From assembly GCA_026196105.1 (NCBI GenBank), contig JAPHRK010000046.1, forward strand, positions 1 to 64,000: a DNA stretch of 64,000 nt, written 5' to 3'. Positions 1 to 9,861 of this stretch are shown here, piece by piece. The translations under genes were made by a program, and so were the position numbers. Positions within the stretch are counted from its first letter, which is position 1. Each line of letters begins with the position of its first letter. This DNA is from Rhodospirillales bacterium. Its GTDB lineage: Bacteria > Pseudomonadota > Alphaproteobacteria > Rhodospirillales > JAPHRK01. The notes under the pieces were generated by a model. It did no database searches. It had not been told where the DNA came from and saw only the letters and a program-made list of their open reading frames with translations.

Positions 1-13
1 GATAAAACAAGTC

Positions 14-47
14 ATTCATTGAGAGAATCTCCTTTGCCTCAATGAAT
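14..47 (-). terminator. Hairpin downstream of the interrupted histidine kinase, possible terminator
   Basis: Perfect 10-bp inverted repeat ATTCATTGAG (14-23) / CTCAATGAAT (38-47) with a 14-nt loop, just past the 3' end of the minus-strand kinase; only a short T-rich run follows. Confidence 0.35.
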
Positions 48-78
48 CACAGATTAGCTCAATTGGGAATCTTAAAAT

Positions 79-1395
79 TTAATGGGTCCTGAGCCTAGAT
101 ATTTTTAAAGGCAGTTTGAAGTAAAAACGTGTGCCTATTTCTGGGGCGCAGTCAAAGTCTATCGTGCCTTCATGCTGCACAATAATGGCCTTACTAATAT
201 TAAGCCCAAGTCCGGTTCCGCCAATTTTACGAGTATCTGAAGAATCAGCCTGAGCGAAACGGTCAAAAACTTTATCATGAAAATCATCTGGTATAGCTGG
301 CCCTTGGTTTGTGACTGATACAGTGATGTATTCATCATCATTACTGATTTTAATGACGACTTTTGTACCTTTAGGTGAGAATTTAGCACCATTTGACAAG
401 AGATTAGCCATAACTTGTAAAAGCCGCCCCTTATCTCCTAAAACCGTTTTATTTATGCTTTGGTCAACTAACGATGCCGTAACTTCATGTTGAGTAAAGT
501 ATCCTTGATTTTCTTCAATGGATCATTTCACCAAATCGGAAATATCAAGAGGAGCAAGGTTCATTTTGAGATGACCAGATTCTATTTGATCAATATCTAG
601 AACGTCATTGATCAAATAGGTAAGCCGCTTGCTGTTGCTATAAGCGATATCAACCATACGCACCACTTGCTCAGATTGATCCCCTAAAGCTCCGCCCCGC
701 ATTAGGCCAAGAGAGCCGACAATAGAGGTTAAAGGGGTGCGGAGTTCATGGCTGATTGTTGAAAGAAACTCAGTTTTTGCCTGGCTGCCAGCTTCAGCTT
801 CTTCTTTTGCACGTTTTATGGTGTTACGTGCTCGTTGGCGTGAGTTAAGAGAAACCAAAGCCCCAACGCCAATTAATAACACAGCCCCAACCATAGAGAG
901 GAAGAAGAGGAGTTGATGTAAATTTTCTGGGAGAACTTGAGGGGCTGGAAGGCCAAAATTTTCCCCAAAAAACAGGATTGATAAGGCACATAATAAGGTC
1001 AGATTGATAGCAATAATTGTTCGTCGGTCCCCAAAGGTTGCTAACAAAGCAAGGTTAGCTAAAAACCATGGGGCTGTAGGGCTTGTCACGCCGCCTGAGT
1101 AATAGGCTGTACCACTTAAAAAGATGACGCCAAGAACGTTTGTCGCGGTTAAGCTGCCTCTAAAAGATGCCGTATGTCGAATAAGTAAGGCACCAAAAAT
1201 AGGGGTGAAAGCGCACCCTAGAAAAGAGATGATTTCAAATAACTGAAGGGATGGCTTAAGAGATAAGTATATAGCAACCAGTGTTCCGCCAAAAAGCGAA
1301 GTAAATATATAGGCCTTAACAATGCTTCGGCTGCGCGCTAAAGCTAGCCGATCCGCATAGGCTGATGGTGGGATAAACATATCCACTAAGAACAT
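79..1395 (-). pseudogene. Membrane histidine kinase (HisKA + HATPase) interrupted by an in-frame TGA at 523-525
   Basis: ORF 523..1395 has TM segments and an H-box (STISHELRTPLTSIVGSL). ORF 79..411 has the HATPase part (NLLSNGAKFSP, GGTGLGLNISKAI). Both are in the same frame; the 37 codons between them are open and read SIEENQGYFTQHEVTASLVDQSINKTVLGDKGRLLQV. Confidence 0.85.
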
Positions 1396-1557
1396 TTGTA
1401 GCGTCCCAATAGTGGTAGTTTTAAACGCATTGCTTCTTCCGGTTTCACCTAAATATTCCGTTCATTTTCTTTTTAAGTGTATAATATTTGGCTTAATATG
1501 TTGAACCTTCAAATGAATTTAATCAATAGGCTTAAAAGGGATGTGAAAAAAACTTTC

Positions 1558-1588
1558 TTGACCTTCCCACTACTGGAAGGCTCATAAA
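1558..1588 (+). promoter_or_regulatory. CueR/MerR-type operator-promoter of copA
   Basis: TTGACC (-35) overlapping ACCTTCC-N7-GGAAGGC (1561-1581), then CATAAA after a 19-bp spacer; resembles known CueR promoters. Confidence 0.8.
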
Positions 1589-1628
1589 GGTTCTATATTA
1601 GTAGAAGGTTTGGTTTTTTGAGGACGCA

Positions 1629-4043
1629 ATGGATTCAGTTCAGGTTTTAAATAGTAAAAATTCAGCAGACTTGGTTCAGACAGTGATTTTGCCTGTGAAA
1701 GGTATGACCTGTGCCGCATGTTCTGGACGGATTGAGAAGGTCGTAGGGCGTCTTTCCGGGATTACTGAAATTATCGTCAATCTGGCCGCAGAACAAGCGA
1801 AAGTGAGTTTCAATTCGGAGGAATTGACTACTTCAGATGTTGTGCAATCAATTGAAAAGACTGGATTTTCAGTACCCCCACAAAAACACATGATTACTAT
1901 AAAAGGGATGACATGTGCAGCTTGTGTTGGACGCGTTGAAAAAGTTCTCAATCGTTTGCCAGGTATCACTTCTGCTCAAGTTAATTTAGCAACGGAGCAA
2001 GCTGTTGTTGAAGGCCAGACTGGAGTGATTTCAGCGGCTGATATTGTTAGCACTATCGAGAAGACAGGTTTTGGTGCTCAAATCATTGAAGGTGATGAAC
2101 CAGCCATCAATGAAGATGAACAGGCCGCGGCTGATCGACGAGAATATCTAATATTCATGGGGGCGGCTCTCTTAACCTTGCCAATGGTTTTGCAAATGGT
2201 ATGGGATTTAGCAGGTATTCATTGGATGCTTCCCCCCCTGGTACAGCTTGCTTTAGCAACTCCAGTGCAGTTTATCGCCGGAGCACGCTTTTATAGATCA
2301 GCTTGGGGAGCTTTGCGTGCTGGTTCTGGTAATATGGACTTATTGGTGGCCATGGGAACATCAGCTGCATATGGCTTGAGTTTATTTGTCTTGTTACGTC
2401 CAGATTTAGGAAGCGGATATCTCTACTTTGAAGCTTCTGCTGCCGTTATCACTTTGGTACTGCTTGGTAAAATTCTTGAAACGAGAGCTAAGCGCGGAAC
2501 AACCGCCGCTATTAAGGCCTTAATGAAGCTTCGTCCCGAAACGGCAAACGTGGAGAAAGATGGGCGGGAAATAGAAGTCCCCGCTTCGTCTGTAGCCAGT
2601 GGTGATATTGTTGTCGTACGTCCAGGTGAACGCCTTCCAGTTGATGGAATTGTTGCTGAAGGCGGAAGCCAAGTTGATGAATCGCTGATTACTGGGGAAA
2701 GTCTTCCCGTAGAGAAGGGCATTGGTAAGTCAATAACCGGTGGAGCTTTAAATGGAGAAGGACTTTTAAAAATTAGGGCTACAAATGTGGGAGCTGCCTC
2801 GACTCTATCGAGAATTATTGAAATGGTGCAAGGGGCTCAGGCCAGTAAAGCTCCAGTGCAGAAGCTCGTAGATCGTATTGCTGAAGTTTTTGTTCCCGCT
2901 GTCGTCCTCATTGCTTTCGTGACCTTAGTTGGTTGGCTGATTTATGGTGTGCCGATGACAGAGGCGGTGATTGCCGCAGTATCTGTCCTCGTCATCGCCT
3001 GTCCTTGTGCTCTTGGCCTCGCCACGCCCACAGCCATTATGGTTGGAACAGGAGCTGCAGCGAAAGCGGGGATACTTATTAAAGACGCTGACGCCCTTGA
3101 GAGGGCTAAGAATATTGATACGGTTGTCTTTGATAAAACTGGAACTTTGACCCAAGGAAAGCCCGTTGTGTGGTCATCTGAAGCTCTTACAGGGTCAAAT
3201 GATGATCTTGTGAGGTTAACCGCATCAGCCCAACAAGGGAGCCAACATCCTTTGGCAAAAGCCATTCTTGCAAAAGCTCCTGACAATTTGATGAGTGTAA
3301 GTGATTTCCAGAGCCTTTCAGGTAAAGGCTTAAAAGCCAAGGTCGACAATTGCGAGGTTGCAATTGGCAACCGCTTGTTGATGGCAGAGGAGGGGGTGGA
3401 GACACTCCCACTAGAAGATCAAGCAACAGCATCAGAATTAAAAGGCGGTACGGTCATGTGGGTTGCTTCTTCAGGTGATTTGTTAGGGATAATTGCCGTC
3501 GGAGATGAAGAAAAAGAACATGCGCAAGATGCCGTTAAAACCTTGAAGCAACAAGGTGTTATGACAGTTATGTTGACGGGAGATAACAAGCGCACAGCTC
3601 AGGCCGTTGCAGAGCGTCTGGGGATTGAGAACGTGGTTGCTGAAGTGTTGCCAGAGCATAAATCTGATGAGGTGATGCGCCTGAAAGGGGAAGGGCGCTC
3701 CGTGGCAATGGTTGGTGATGGTATCAACGATGCGCCTGCATTGGCTGCGGCTGATGTGGGGATGGCAATGGGGACAGGTACGGATGTAGCGATGGAAACT
3801 GCAGGAATTACCTTGATGCGTGGTGAGCCGGGATTAGTTGCTGATGCTATCTCAATTTCTCAAGCGACCTACAGCAAAATTAAACAAAATCTGTTCTGGG
3901 CCTTTTTCTACAATGTTATTGCCCTGCCTTTAGCAGCTTTTGGCTTCCTAAGCCCAATGGTCGCTGGGGCTGCAATGGCCATGAGTAGTGTGAGCGTTGT
4001 AAGTAACTCTCTCTTGTTACGGAACTGGAGACCAAAACAATGA
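1629..4043 (+). CDS. copA: Copper-translocating P1B-type ATPase
   Basis: Two HMA domains (GMTCAACSGR, GMTCAACVGR), CPC motif (IACPCALGLATPTAIMVGTG), DKTGTLT, GDGINDAPAL. Confidence 0.95.
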   Translation: MDSVQVLNSKNSADLVQTVILPVKGMTCAACSGRIEKVVGRLSGITEIIVNLAAEQAKVSFNSEELTTSDVVQSIEKTGFSVPPQKHMITIKGMTCAACVGRVEKVLNRLPGITSAQVNLATEQAVVEGQTGVISAADIVSTIEKTGFGAQIIEGDEPAINEDEQAAADRREYLIFMGAALLTLPMVLQMVWDLAGIHWMLPPLVQLALATPVQFIAGARFYRSAWGALRAGSGNMDLLVAMGTSAAYGLSLFVLLRPDLGSGYLYFEASAAVITLVLLGKILETRAKRGTTAAIKALMKLRPETANVEKDGREIEVPASSVASGDIVVVRPGERLPVDGIVAEGGSQVDESLITGESLPVEKGIGKSITGGALNGEGLLKIRATNVGAASTLSRIIEMVQGAQASKAPVQKLVDRIAEVFVPAVVLIAFVTLVGWLIYGVPMTEAVIAAVSVLVIACPCALGLATPTAIMVGTGAAAKAGILIKDADALERAKNIDTVVFDKTGTLTQGKPVVWSSEALTGSNDDLVRLTASAQQGSQHPLAKAILAKAPDNLMSVSDFQSLSGKGLKAKVDNCEVAIGNRLLMAEEGVETLPLEDQATASELKGGTVMWVASSGDLLGIIAVGDEEKEHAQDAVKTLKQQGVMTVMLTGDNKRTAQAVAERLGIENVVAEVLPEHKSDEVMRLKGEGRSVAMVGDGINDAPALAAADVGMAMGTGTDVAMETAGITLMRGEPGLVADAISISQATYSKIKQNLFWAFFYNVIALPLAAFGFLSPMVAGAAMAMSSVSVVSNSLLLRNWRPKQ

Positions 4044-4429
4044 ACATAGGAACAGTCTCAAAGCTTTCTGGCGTGCCTGCCAAAACCATTCGCTATTATG
4101 AGAGCGTTGGCTTGCTCCCGGATCCGGTGCGGTCTGAAAATGGATATCGCACCTATGGAGACCAGGAGGTTGAAACCCTTAAATTTGTTCAACGGTCACG
4201 AAAACTAGGCTTTAAAGTCAAAGATGTCGCCGCTTTGTTGACCCTTTGGCAGGATAAAAACCGAGCCAGTGGGGATGTTAAAGCTTTGGCTGTGAGCCAT
4301 ATTCAAGAGGTTGAGGAACGGATTAAAGAATTAGAAGCCATTAGAAGTACCCTCCTTCATCTGGTTAACCGTTGCCATGGTGACGACCGGCCAGACTGCC
4401 CAATTTTAGAAGGTATTTCAGAGAAATAA
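4040..4429 (+). CDS. cueR: MerR-family copper-responsive regulator
   Basis: N-terminal MerR HTH (MNIGTVSKLSGVPAKTIRYYESVGLLP); C-terminal metal-binding motif CHGDDRPDCPIL; ATGA overlap with copA. Confidence 0.9.
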   Translation: MNIGTVSKLSGVPAKTIRYYESVGLLPDPVRSENGYRTYGDQEVETLKFVQRSRKLGFKVKDVAALLTLWQDKNRASGDVKALAVSHIQEVEERIKELEAIRSTLLHLVNRCHGDDRPDCPILEGISEK

Positions 4430-4509
4430 AGTTAAGGCCACCTTTTTGGCTATTTGGAAACATTGCCAAACTTAGAATTGCGTCCTATGAGTATCTTTTT
4501 TATTGGACT

Positions 4510-5628
4510 ATGGAGGCCTCCCTGTCGTTACCAATTAAAAATAAGGTAAAAAACCCGGCAAGTTATAAACCAAACCCAAAGCGACAACTTATTTGGGTGC
4601 TGGTCGCTTTGGCTGCCTTAAGTCTTGGTTTTCTTGGCGGAAAGTTCCTGGGGACAGAGACAGAAGCTACAAAAGTTACAGCTACGACCATTAAAGCCTC
4701 TGATGATCTGGTCAAAGCAACCGATGCACCTCAAGTAGTCTACGAAGAATCTTTGCCTGGTGATGTCTATGAGCCGCCCCAAGCTCCCTCTGTCGAAGTG
4801 CCAGAGCAAGCCATAATTCCTGATGAAACAACACAACAACCGCCTGAAGCCCCCCAATCTATTGCTGAATTGGTTGAGAAAGTTGAAACCCAAGAGGCTA
4901 TCCCTGTTTGGCTACAGTTTGCTGCTAATGGCCCGGTAAACTTAGGAAATAAACCTCTTATAGCTATTGTAATTGATGACCTTGGCGTTGACCAAAAACG
5001 ATCAGCGCGCATGATTGATATGATTGCTCCCCTAACTCTTTCTTTCTTGCCCTATGCTAAAAACCTTCCAGCTATCACGGGCAGGGCGTCTCGGTTAGGC
5101 CATGAGCTTATGGTCCATATTTCCATGGAGCCAAAAAGTTCAAAAGCTGATCCAGGCCCGAATGCTTTGTTAGTTGGATTAGATGAGAGAGCAATCCGTA
5201 GTCGGGTCGATTGGGCTTTGGCACAGTTTGATGGTTACGTCGGTATTAACAACCATATGGGCAGCAAATTTACAGAAGATAAAGCCGGAATGAGTGTGGT
5301 TATCTCTGAATTGAAATCTAGAGAACTGCTTTTTCTTGATTCAAGAACAACCAACAAAAGTGTTGGGGGGAGCTTGGCTGCAAAAGCAGGTGTTCCTCAC
5401 ATTTCACGTAACATCTTTCTTGACCATAAAAACACAGTAGAAGCTATTAACAAGCAACTGAAAATACTAGAAAAATTTGCTAAACGAAATGGCTGGGCTG
5501 TTGGCATTGGTCACCCTAGAGAACCCACACTCAAGGCTCTTGGAGCGTGGTTGCCACAGCTAGAGAAAAAAGGTTTTATCTTGGTGCCACTCACTACTCT
5601 GGTAAAGAAACGTTATAAAATAGGATAA
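4510..5628 (+). CDS. Divergent polysaccharide deacetylase family protein
   Basis: PLIAIVIDDLGVD, LTLSFLPYAKNLP, NHMGSKFTED and GIGHPREPTLKAL motifs; N-terminal TM. Confidence 0.8.
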   Translation: MEASLSLPIKNKVKNPASYKPNPKRQLIWVLVALAALSLGFLGGKFLGTETEATKVTATTIKASDDLVKATDAPQVVYEESLPGDVYEPPQAPSVEVPEQAIIPDETTQQPPEAPQSIAELVEKVETQEAIPVWLQFAANGPVNLGNKPLIAIVIDDLGVDQKRSARMIDMIAPLTLSFLPYAKNLPAITGRASRLGHELMVHISMEPKSSKADPGPNALLVGLDERAIRSRVDWALAQFDGYVGINNHMGSKFTEDKAGMSVVISELKSRELLFLDSRTTNKSVGGSLAAKAGVPHISRNIFLDHKNTVEAINKQLKILEKFAKRNGWAVGIGHPREPTLKALGAWLPQLEKKGFILVPLTTLVKKRYKIG

Positions 5629-5630
5629 GC

Positions 5631-5661
5631 TTGACCTTCCTATTGGTGGAAGGTTTTAAAT
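5631..5661 (+). promoter_or_regulatory. Second CueR-type operator-promoter, upstream of copper chaperone
   Basis: TTGACC overlapping the perfect inverted repeat ACCTTCC-TATTGGT-GGAAGGT (5634-5654), then TTAAAT after a 19-bp spacer. Confidence 0.8.
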
Positions 5662-5693
5662 AATGCCAGTTATTAAAAAATTTGGAGAGGAAT

Positions 5694-5897
5694 ATGTCAG
5701 CAAGCTATTTGGTAGATGGAATGACCTGTGGGGGGTGTTCAAACTCAGTAACCAACGCCATTAAAGGTAAAGCTCCTGAAGCGAAGGTATCTATTGAGCT
5801 TGAAACCAAAAAGGTTACCGTTGATGGTTTTGATGATATGGACGCTATTAAACAAGCCGTTGAAGACGCTGGTTTTGACTTTTTAGGCGCAGCGTAA
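5694..5897 (+). CDS. copZ: Heavy-metal-associated domain copper chaperone (CopZ-like)
   Basis: VDGMTCGGCSNSV motif, about 67 aa; GGAGAGG ribosome-binding site before the ATG at 5694 (the ORF track starts at an upstream TTG, 5682). Confidence 0.85.
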   Translation: MSASYLVDGMTCGGCSNSVTNAIKGKAPEAKVSIELETKKVTVDGFDDMDAIKQAVEDAGFDFLGAA

Positions 5898-5922
5898 AAA
5901 GGTTCTTAGTGTGAACCGTTGA

Positions 5923-6294
5923 TTAGTTCTGATTAGGTTTGGCTAAACCCAATTCAGTTCGGACTGCTTTGGTCAACTTACCTACGATTATGTCGTATGC
6001 CTCTGATATATAGGAACGGATATCTTCATCGCTCATAGCGTCATCGTGGGTTAGCTGTACCCACTTGGCCCGAGCGAGATAAGGGGAGGGGATAATATGC
6101 TCCTGTTCAATAAGAATGCGATAACTTAAGTCGCTGCATTTAAAAGCTATTTTCTGCCCTTCCTCATCGCCCCAAATAGAGCAAATAGCGAAGATTTTAC
6201 CACCAATTTTCCAGACAGAAGCATTTCCCCATTGAATGACATTGGTGGTTGCTTTCAGTGATCCACAGTAATCATTAAATTCATCACGGGTCAT
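5923..6294 (-). CDS. MmcQ/YjbR family protein
   Basis: Small protein with YjbR-like fold motifs (VWKIGGKIFAI, KCSDLSYRILIEQ, ARAKWVQL). Confidence 0.75.
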   Translation of the reverse strand: MTRDEFNDYCGSLKATTNVIQWGNASVWKIGGKIFAICSIWGDEEGQKIAFKCSDLSYRILIEQEHIIPSPYLARAKWVQLTHDDAMSDEDIRSYISEAYDIIVGKLTKAVRTELGLAKPNQN

Positions 6295-6300
6295 GGGAGT

Positions 6301-7806
6301 TTATCCTCTAGCGGCAAATCGAACGGCTTCTTGGGCGGCTCTTACCAAAGCCTTGGCTTTATTTCGGCATTCCTGGTTTTCGCTTTCTGGGTCGCTATCT
6401 GCAACCAATCCAGCGCCAGCCTGCATATATAAGGTGGAATCTTTGATCATAGCTGTTCTAAGGGCGATGCAGGTATCCATGTCGCCTCTGGCGTCAAAAT
6501 ACCCAATGCAACCTGCATAAAAGCTCCTGCGCACAGGTTCCAGCTCATCAATAATTTCCATTGCTCGCACTTTGGGAGCCCCTGAAACGGTTCCAGCTGG
6601 GAAACCAGCCATCAGAGCGTCCATGGCGTCACATTCAGGCTTAATCTTACCCTCAACGTTGGAAACGATATGCATGACGTGTGAATAATATTCCACAGCC
6701 ATTTGATCGGTTACCTCAACGGTTCCAACTTGAGCAACGCGCCCAACATCGTTACGGCCCAGATCAAGCAGCATAAGATGTTCAGCGAGTTCTTTTGGGT
6801 CAGCCAATAGGTCATCCGCATTAGCTTTATCTTCGGCAGGCGTCGCCCCACGTGTTCGTGTTCCGGCAATAGGCCTTACTGTTACCGTACCATCACGAAG
6901 CCTAACGAGAATTTCAGGGCTGGAACCAACGATTGAGAACTCCCCAAAATCCAGAAAAAATAGGAACGGAGAAGGGTTTGTGCGTCTTAAAGAGCGATAG
7001 AATGAAAAGGGTGGGAGCTTAAAGGGCATGGTGAAGCGTTGCGATAACACCACCTGGAAAATATCCCCCGCATAAATATACTCTTTAGCCTTCTCAACCA
7101 TATCCCGATAGGTTTGTGGCTCCATGGCACTTTCTGGTTCTGGAACTTCACCAATTTCTGCATGGGATTCCCGTCGATAGGGCAAACTGCGGGCGAGGTC
7201 GGAAGCGACGTCTGAAATGCGTGTCCGAGCGCGATCATAAGCAGCGCGTGCGTCTAAGCCTTCTTCTACTCGAACAGGGGCAATCACTGTCAGTAAATCT
7301 TCAATATTATCAAAGACCGCAACAATAGTTGGTCGTAAGAAAATGCCGTCAGGAACGTTCAGCTCATCAGGATTATTATCAGGAAGGTTTTCAGCCAGAC
7401 GAACCGTGTCGTAACCCATATAGCCGATGAGAGCCGGCATAGGTGGCAGGCCTTCTGGCATATCTATCTCTGATTCAGCTTTGGTTTTGTTTAGAGACTT
7501 TAGGGTAGGTTCTTCACATGGTTCAAATTGTTGATCATCAAAACGAGCTTGTCGATTGATCTCAGCTTTATTGCCAAAACAGCGCCAAATCAGGTCTGGT
7601 TTTAGCCCAATGAGTGAGTAACGCCCTCTGACGGCTCCGCCTTCAACAGATTCCAACAGGAAGCTATTTGGGCGACCATCAGCCAGCTTAAGCATAGTGG
7701 AAACTGGGGTCTCAAGGTCAGCAACTAACGTGCTCCAGACAACTTGAGGCTTGCCAGCTTTATAGGCTTCCTCAAAGTCAACAAAGCTCGGTTCGACCTG
7801 AACCAT
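6301..7806 (-). CDS. trpE: Anthranilate synthase component I
   Basis: Chorismate-binding motifs (PIAGTRTRGATPAEDKAN, LGRNDVGRVAQVGTVEVT, FPAGTVSGAPKVRAMEII); start overlaps ppiD stop (TAATG). Confidence 0.95.
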   Translation of the reverse strand: MVQVEPSFVDFEEAYKAGKPQVVWSTLVADLETPVSTMLKLADGRPNSFLLESVEGGAVRGRYSLIGLKPDLIWRCFGNKAEINRQARFDDQQFEPCEEPTLKSLNKTKAESEIDMPEGLPPMPALIGYMGYDTVRLAENLPDNNPDELNVPDGIFLRPTIVAVFDNIEDLLTVIAPVRVEEGLDARAAYDRARTRISDVASDLARSLPYRRESHAEIGEVPEPESAMEPQTYRDMVEKAKEYIYAGDIFQVVLSQRFTMPFKLPPFSFYRSLRRTNPSPFLFFLDFGEFSIVGSSPEILVRLRDGTVTVRPIAGTRTRGATPAEDKANADDLLADPKELAEHLMLLDLGRNDVGRVAQVGTVEVTDQMAVEYYSHVMHIVSNVEGKIKPECDAMDALMAGFPAGTVSGAPKVRAMEIIDELEPVRRSFYAGCIGYFDARGDMDTCIALRTAMIKDSTLYMQAGAGLVADSDPESENQECRNKAKALVRAAQEAVRFAARG

Positions 7807-9695
7807 TAGTAAAGCTGTTGAACAGCAGTACGGTTAATCCGAACATCATAATCATTGCGAAGAGAAGCTGCTAATTGAGCCATAAGGTCGTTACTCATGG
7901 TATTACGCAGCGCATCCATGGACTTCTTACCTTCTTCAGAAGACAAGCCATCCGTGGGAGCTTCAATTTTAGAAACTGTTGCGACCAAATATCCATCTGG
8001 GCTTGGAGCTAGGACAGGTTGCCCTTTTCTCGCTTTGAAGACTTCTTCAACGAGTTGAGCAGGAAGTTGAACGCCAGTAGCACCAGTTCCACCCGTTCTC
8101 ATAAAGGGTGTAGGAACCTCTACAGGGATGTTAACATCCTTAGCGACTGCCTCTAAGGTTTCGCCACCTTTGATACGTTCCACAAGCTTCTCTGCTTTTT
8201 CTTTTGCAGCGTTGCCCTTAGTTTCTAATATCCAGGCATCAAGGACCTGAGGTTTTACTTGGTCATATGGACGAAGAACAGGAGGGGTTACACCATCAAC
8301 CCGAACGATAAAGAAGCCATCGTCTCCATTTTCTTTTACACCGCTATTGGTGCCTTGCTCAGTAGCAAAGATGGTTTGGTTAATGGTTTGTCCTTTAGGG
8401 AGGCCTTGGACCAAGACCCCTTGAGGGTCTAAGCCACGGCTATCAACAGCGGCAAATTTTTCGAGAGGCATACCTAAGTTTCTGGTTAGCTCTTCAAGGG
8501 TAGAGCCACCAGCCAGTTCATCTTCAATTTTATTGAAAAGTTTGAACTGAGTTTCTAGCGCTTTTTCTTTTGCCAGCTCATTTTTGATGGCGTCAGAAAC
8601 TTTTGCAAGCTCCTGAACCTTCTCACGAACAACTTTAGCAACACGAATAATGTGCCAACCAAGAGGGGATTCTACAGGTGTACTAAACCCACCCTGAGGG
8701 ATTCCGAATGCTGGATCAGCAATTTCTTTAGGAAGCTCATCATACCCCATCATTCCTAAAGAGAGGCTGTTTTCATCTAAGCCTGCAGTTTCTTTAGCGA
8801 CACGAATAAAATCGTCACCATTTGTAAGGCGCTGGTGGGCAGCTTTGGCTTGGGCCAGATCCGAATAGACGATTTGCTGGATTTCACGAGTTTGAGGAGA
8901 TTGGTAATCCTCTTTATGTGCTTCATAGGTCTCAGCAATTTCTTCTGGGCTGACTTCTTCTTTTTCGGCAAGTGCTTCAATAGCTACATTGACCACAGAA
9001 ACTGACCTATATTCTGGAGCGGTAAAGGGAGCAGGAGTGTCTTTATGATATTTTTGCAGAGTTTCTTCACCAGGATTAGCAGGTTCATCCATTTCTTCCG
9101 TTGCTACCAAAATCATAGCGGCGGTACGGGTTTCTTTTTCAAAAGCATAAAGGGGCGCAAACAATGCTTTAGGCACTGTGCTGCCGCCATCAACGCCCGT
9201 AATCAATGGACGACGTAATAGGTCGCCTTGGACAATACCGAGATATTCTTGTTCATTAAGACCGTTGTTCATCAACACTTGATTAAGTTGGTTACGGTCA
9301 AACTCTTTGGTGATTCCTTGGAAATTGGGGTTGGATTTGATTTCCGATAGAACTGCTTTGTCACTAACAAGTATGCCCAGGTCTTTAGAAGCAGTGTCAT
9401 ATAGCTTGGTAACCACCATGCGGTTAAGGACAGCATCCATGATCCCAAATGCTTTGGCCTGTTCAGAGTCAAATGTTTGACCAAGTTGTCCTCTAAGGCG
9501 AACGAGTTCGCGGCTATATTCACTTTGTAGGCTCTGAGGTTGAATTTTCTCTTCACCCACAGTGGCAACGGCATCTGGTGCAACGGCTTGATTAATCATA
9601 TCACCCACACCCCAAGCCGCAAAGCTCAAGATAAGAAGGAAAAACAGAAGTTTAATGAGAATAGAGCCAGTTCTTTTACGGATTGCTTCAAGCAT
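7806..9695 (-). CDS. ppiD: SurA N-terminal/PpiC-type peptidyl-prolyl isomerase, PpiD-like
   Basis: MLEAIRKRTGSILIKLLFFLLILSFAAWGVGD N-terminal TM anchor; PpiC domain (LSLGMMGYDELPKEIADPAF...SPLGWHIIRV). Start chosen at 9695, not 9743. Confidence 0.88.
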   Translation of the reverse strand: MLEAIRKRTGSILIKLLFFLLILSFAAWGVGDMINQAVAPDAVATVGEEKIQPQSLQSEYSRELVRLRGQLGQTFDSEQAKAFGIMDAVLNRMVVTKLYDTASKDLGILVSDKAVLSEIKSNPNFQGITKEFDRNQLNQVLMNNGLNEQEYLGIVQGDLLRRPLITGVDGGSTVPKALFAPLYAFEKETRTAAMILVATEEMDEPANPGEETLQKYHKDTPAPFTAPEYRSVSVVNVAIEALAEKEEVSPEEIAETYEAHKEDYQSPQTREIQQIVYSDLAQAKAAHQRLTNGDDFIRVAKETAGLDENSLSLGMMGYDELPKEIADPAFGIPQGGFSTPVESPLGWHIIRVAKVVREKVQELAKVSDAIKNELAKEKALETQFKLFNKIEDELAGGSTLEELTRNLGMPLEKFAAVDSRGLDPQGVLVQGLPKGQTINQTIFATEQGTNSGVKENGDDGFFIVRVDGVTPPVLRPYDQVKPQVLDAWILETKGNAAKEKAEKLVERIKGGETLEAVAKDVNIPVEVPTPFMRTGGTGATGVQLPAQLVEEVFKARKGQPVLAPSPDGYLVATVSKIEAPTDGLSSEEGKKSMDALRNTMSNDLMAQLAASLRNDYDVRINRTAVQQLY

Positions 9696-9861
9696 GAGTC
9701 GTAGGCCGCCTATAACAAGAAAATAAAAAACACGACACCTCAACCCCAGAGTTAAGAGCGCGCGGCATCATAGAGGCGCAAATCAACGGCTGCAATAGGG
9801 TTTTGAGGCTATTCGGATAACAAAGATTGATAGATGAAGGTTTCTTCTCACCAAGGGCCAT

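Noticed and set aside
523-525. In-frame TGA in the histidine kinase as a selenocysteine codon
   Set aside because: The position is in a linker between HisKA and HATPase, not a redox site. A nonsense mutation or sequencing error is simpler; a SECIS element was not evident by eye.
2942-3370. 142-aa antisense ORF within copA
   Set aside because: Low-complexity translation with no recognisable domain, opposite a strongly supported gene; typical shadow ORF.
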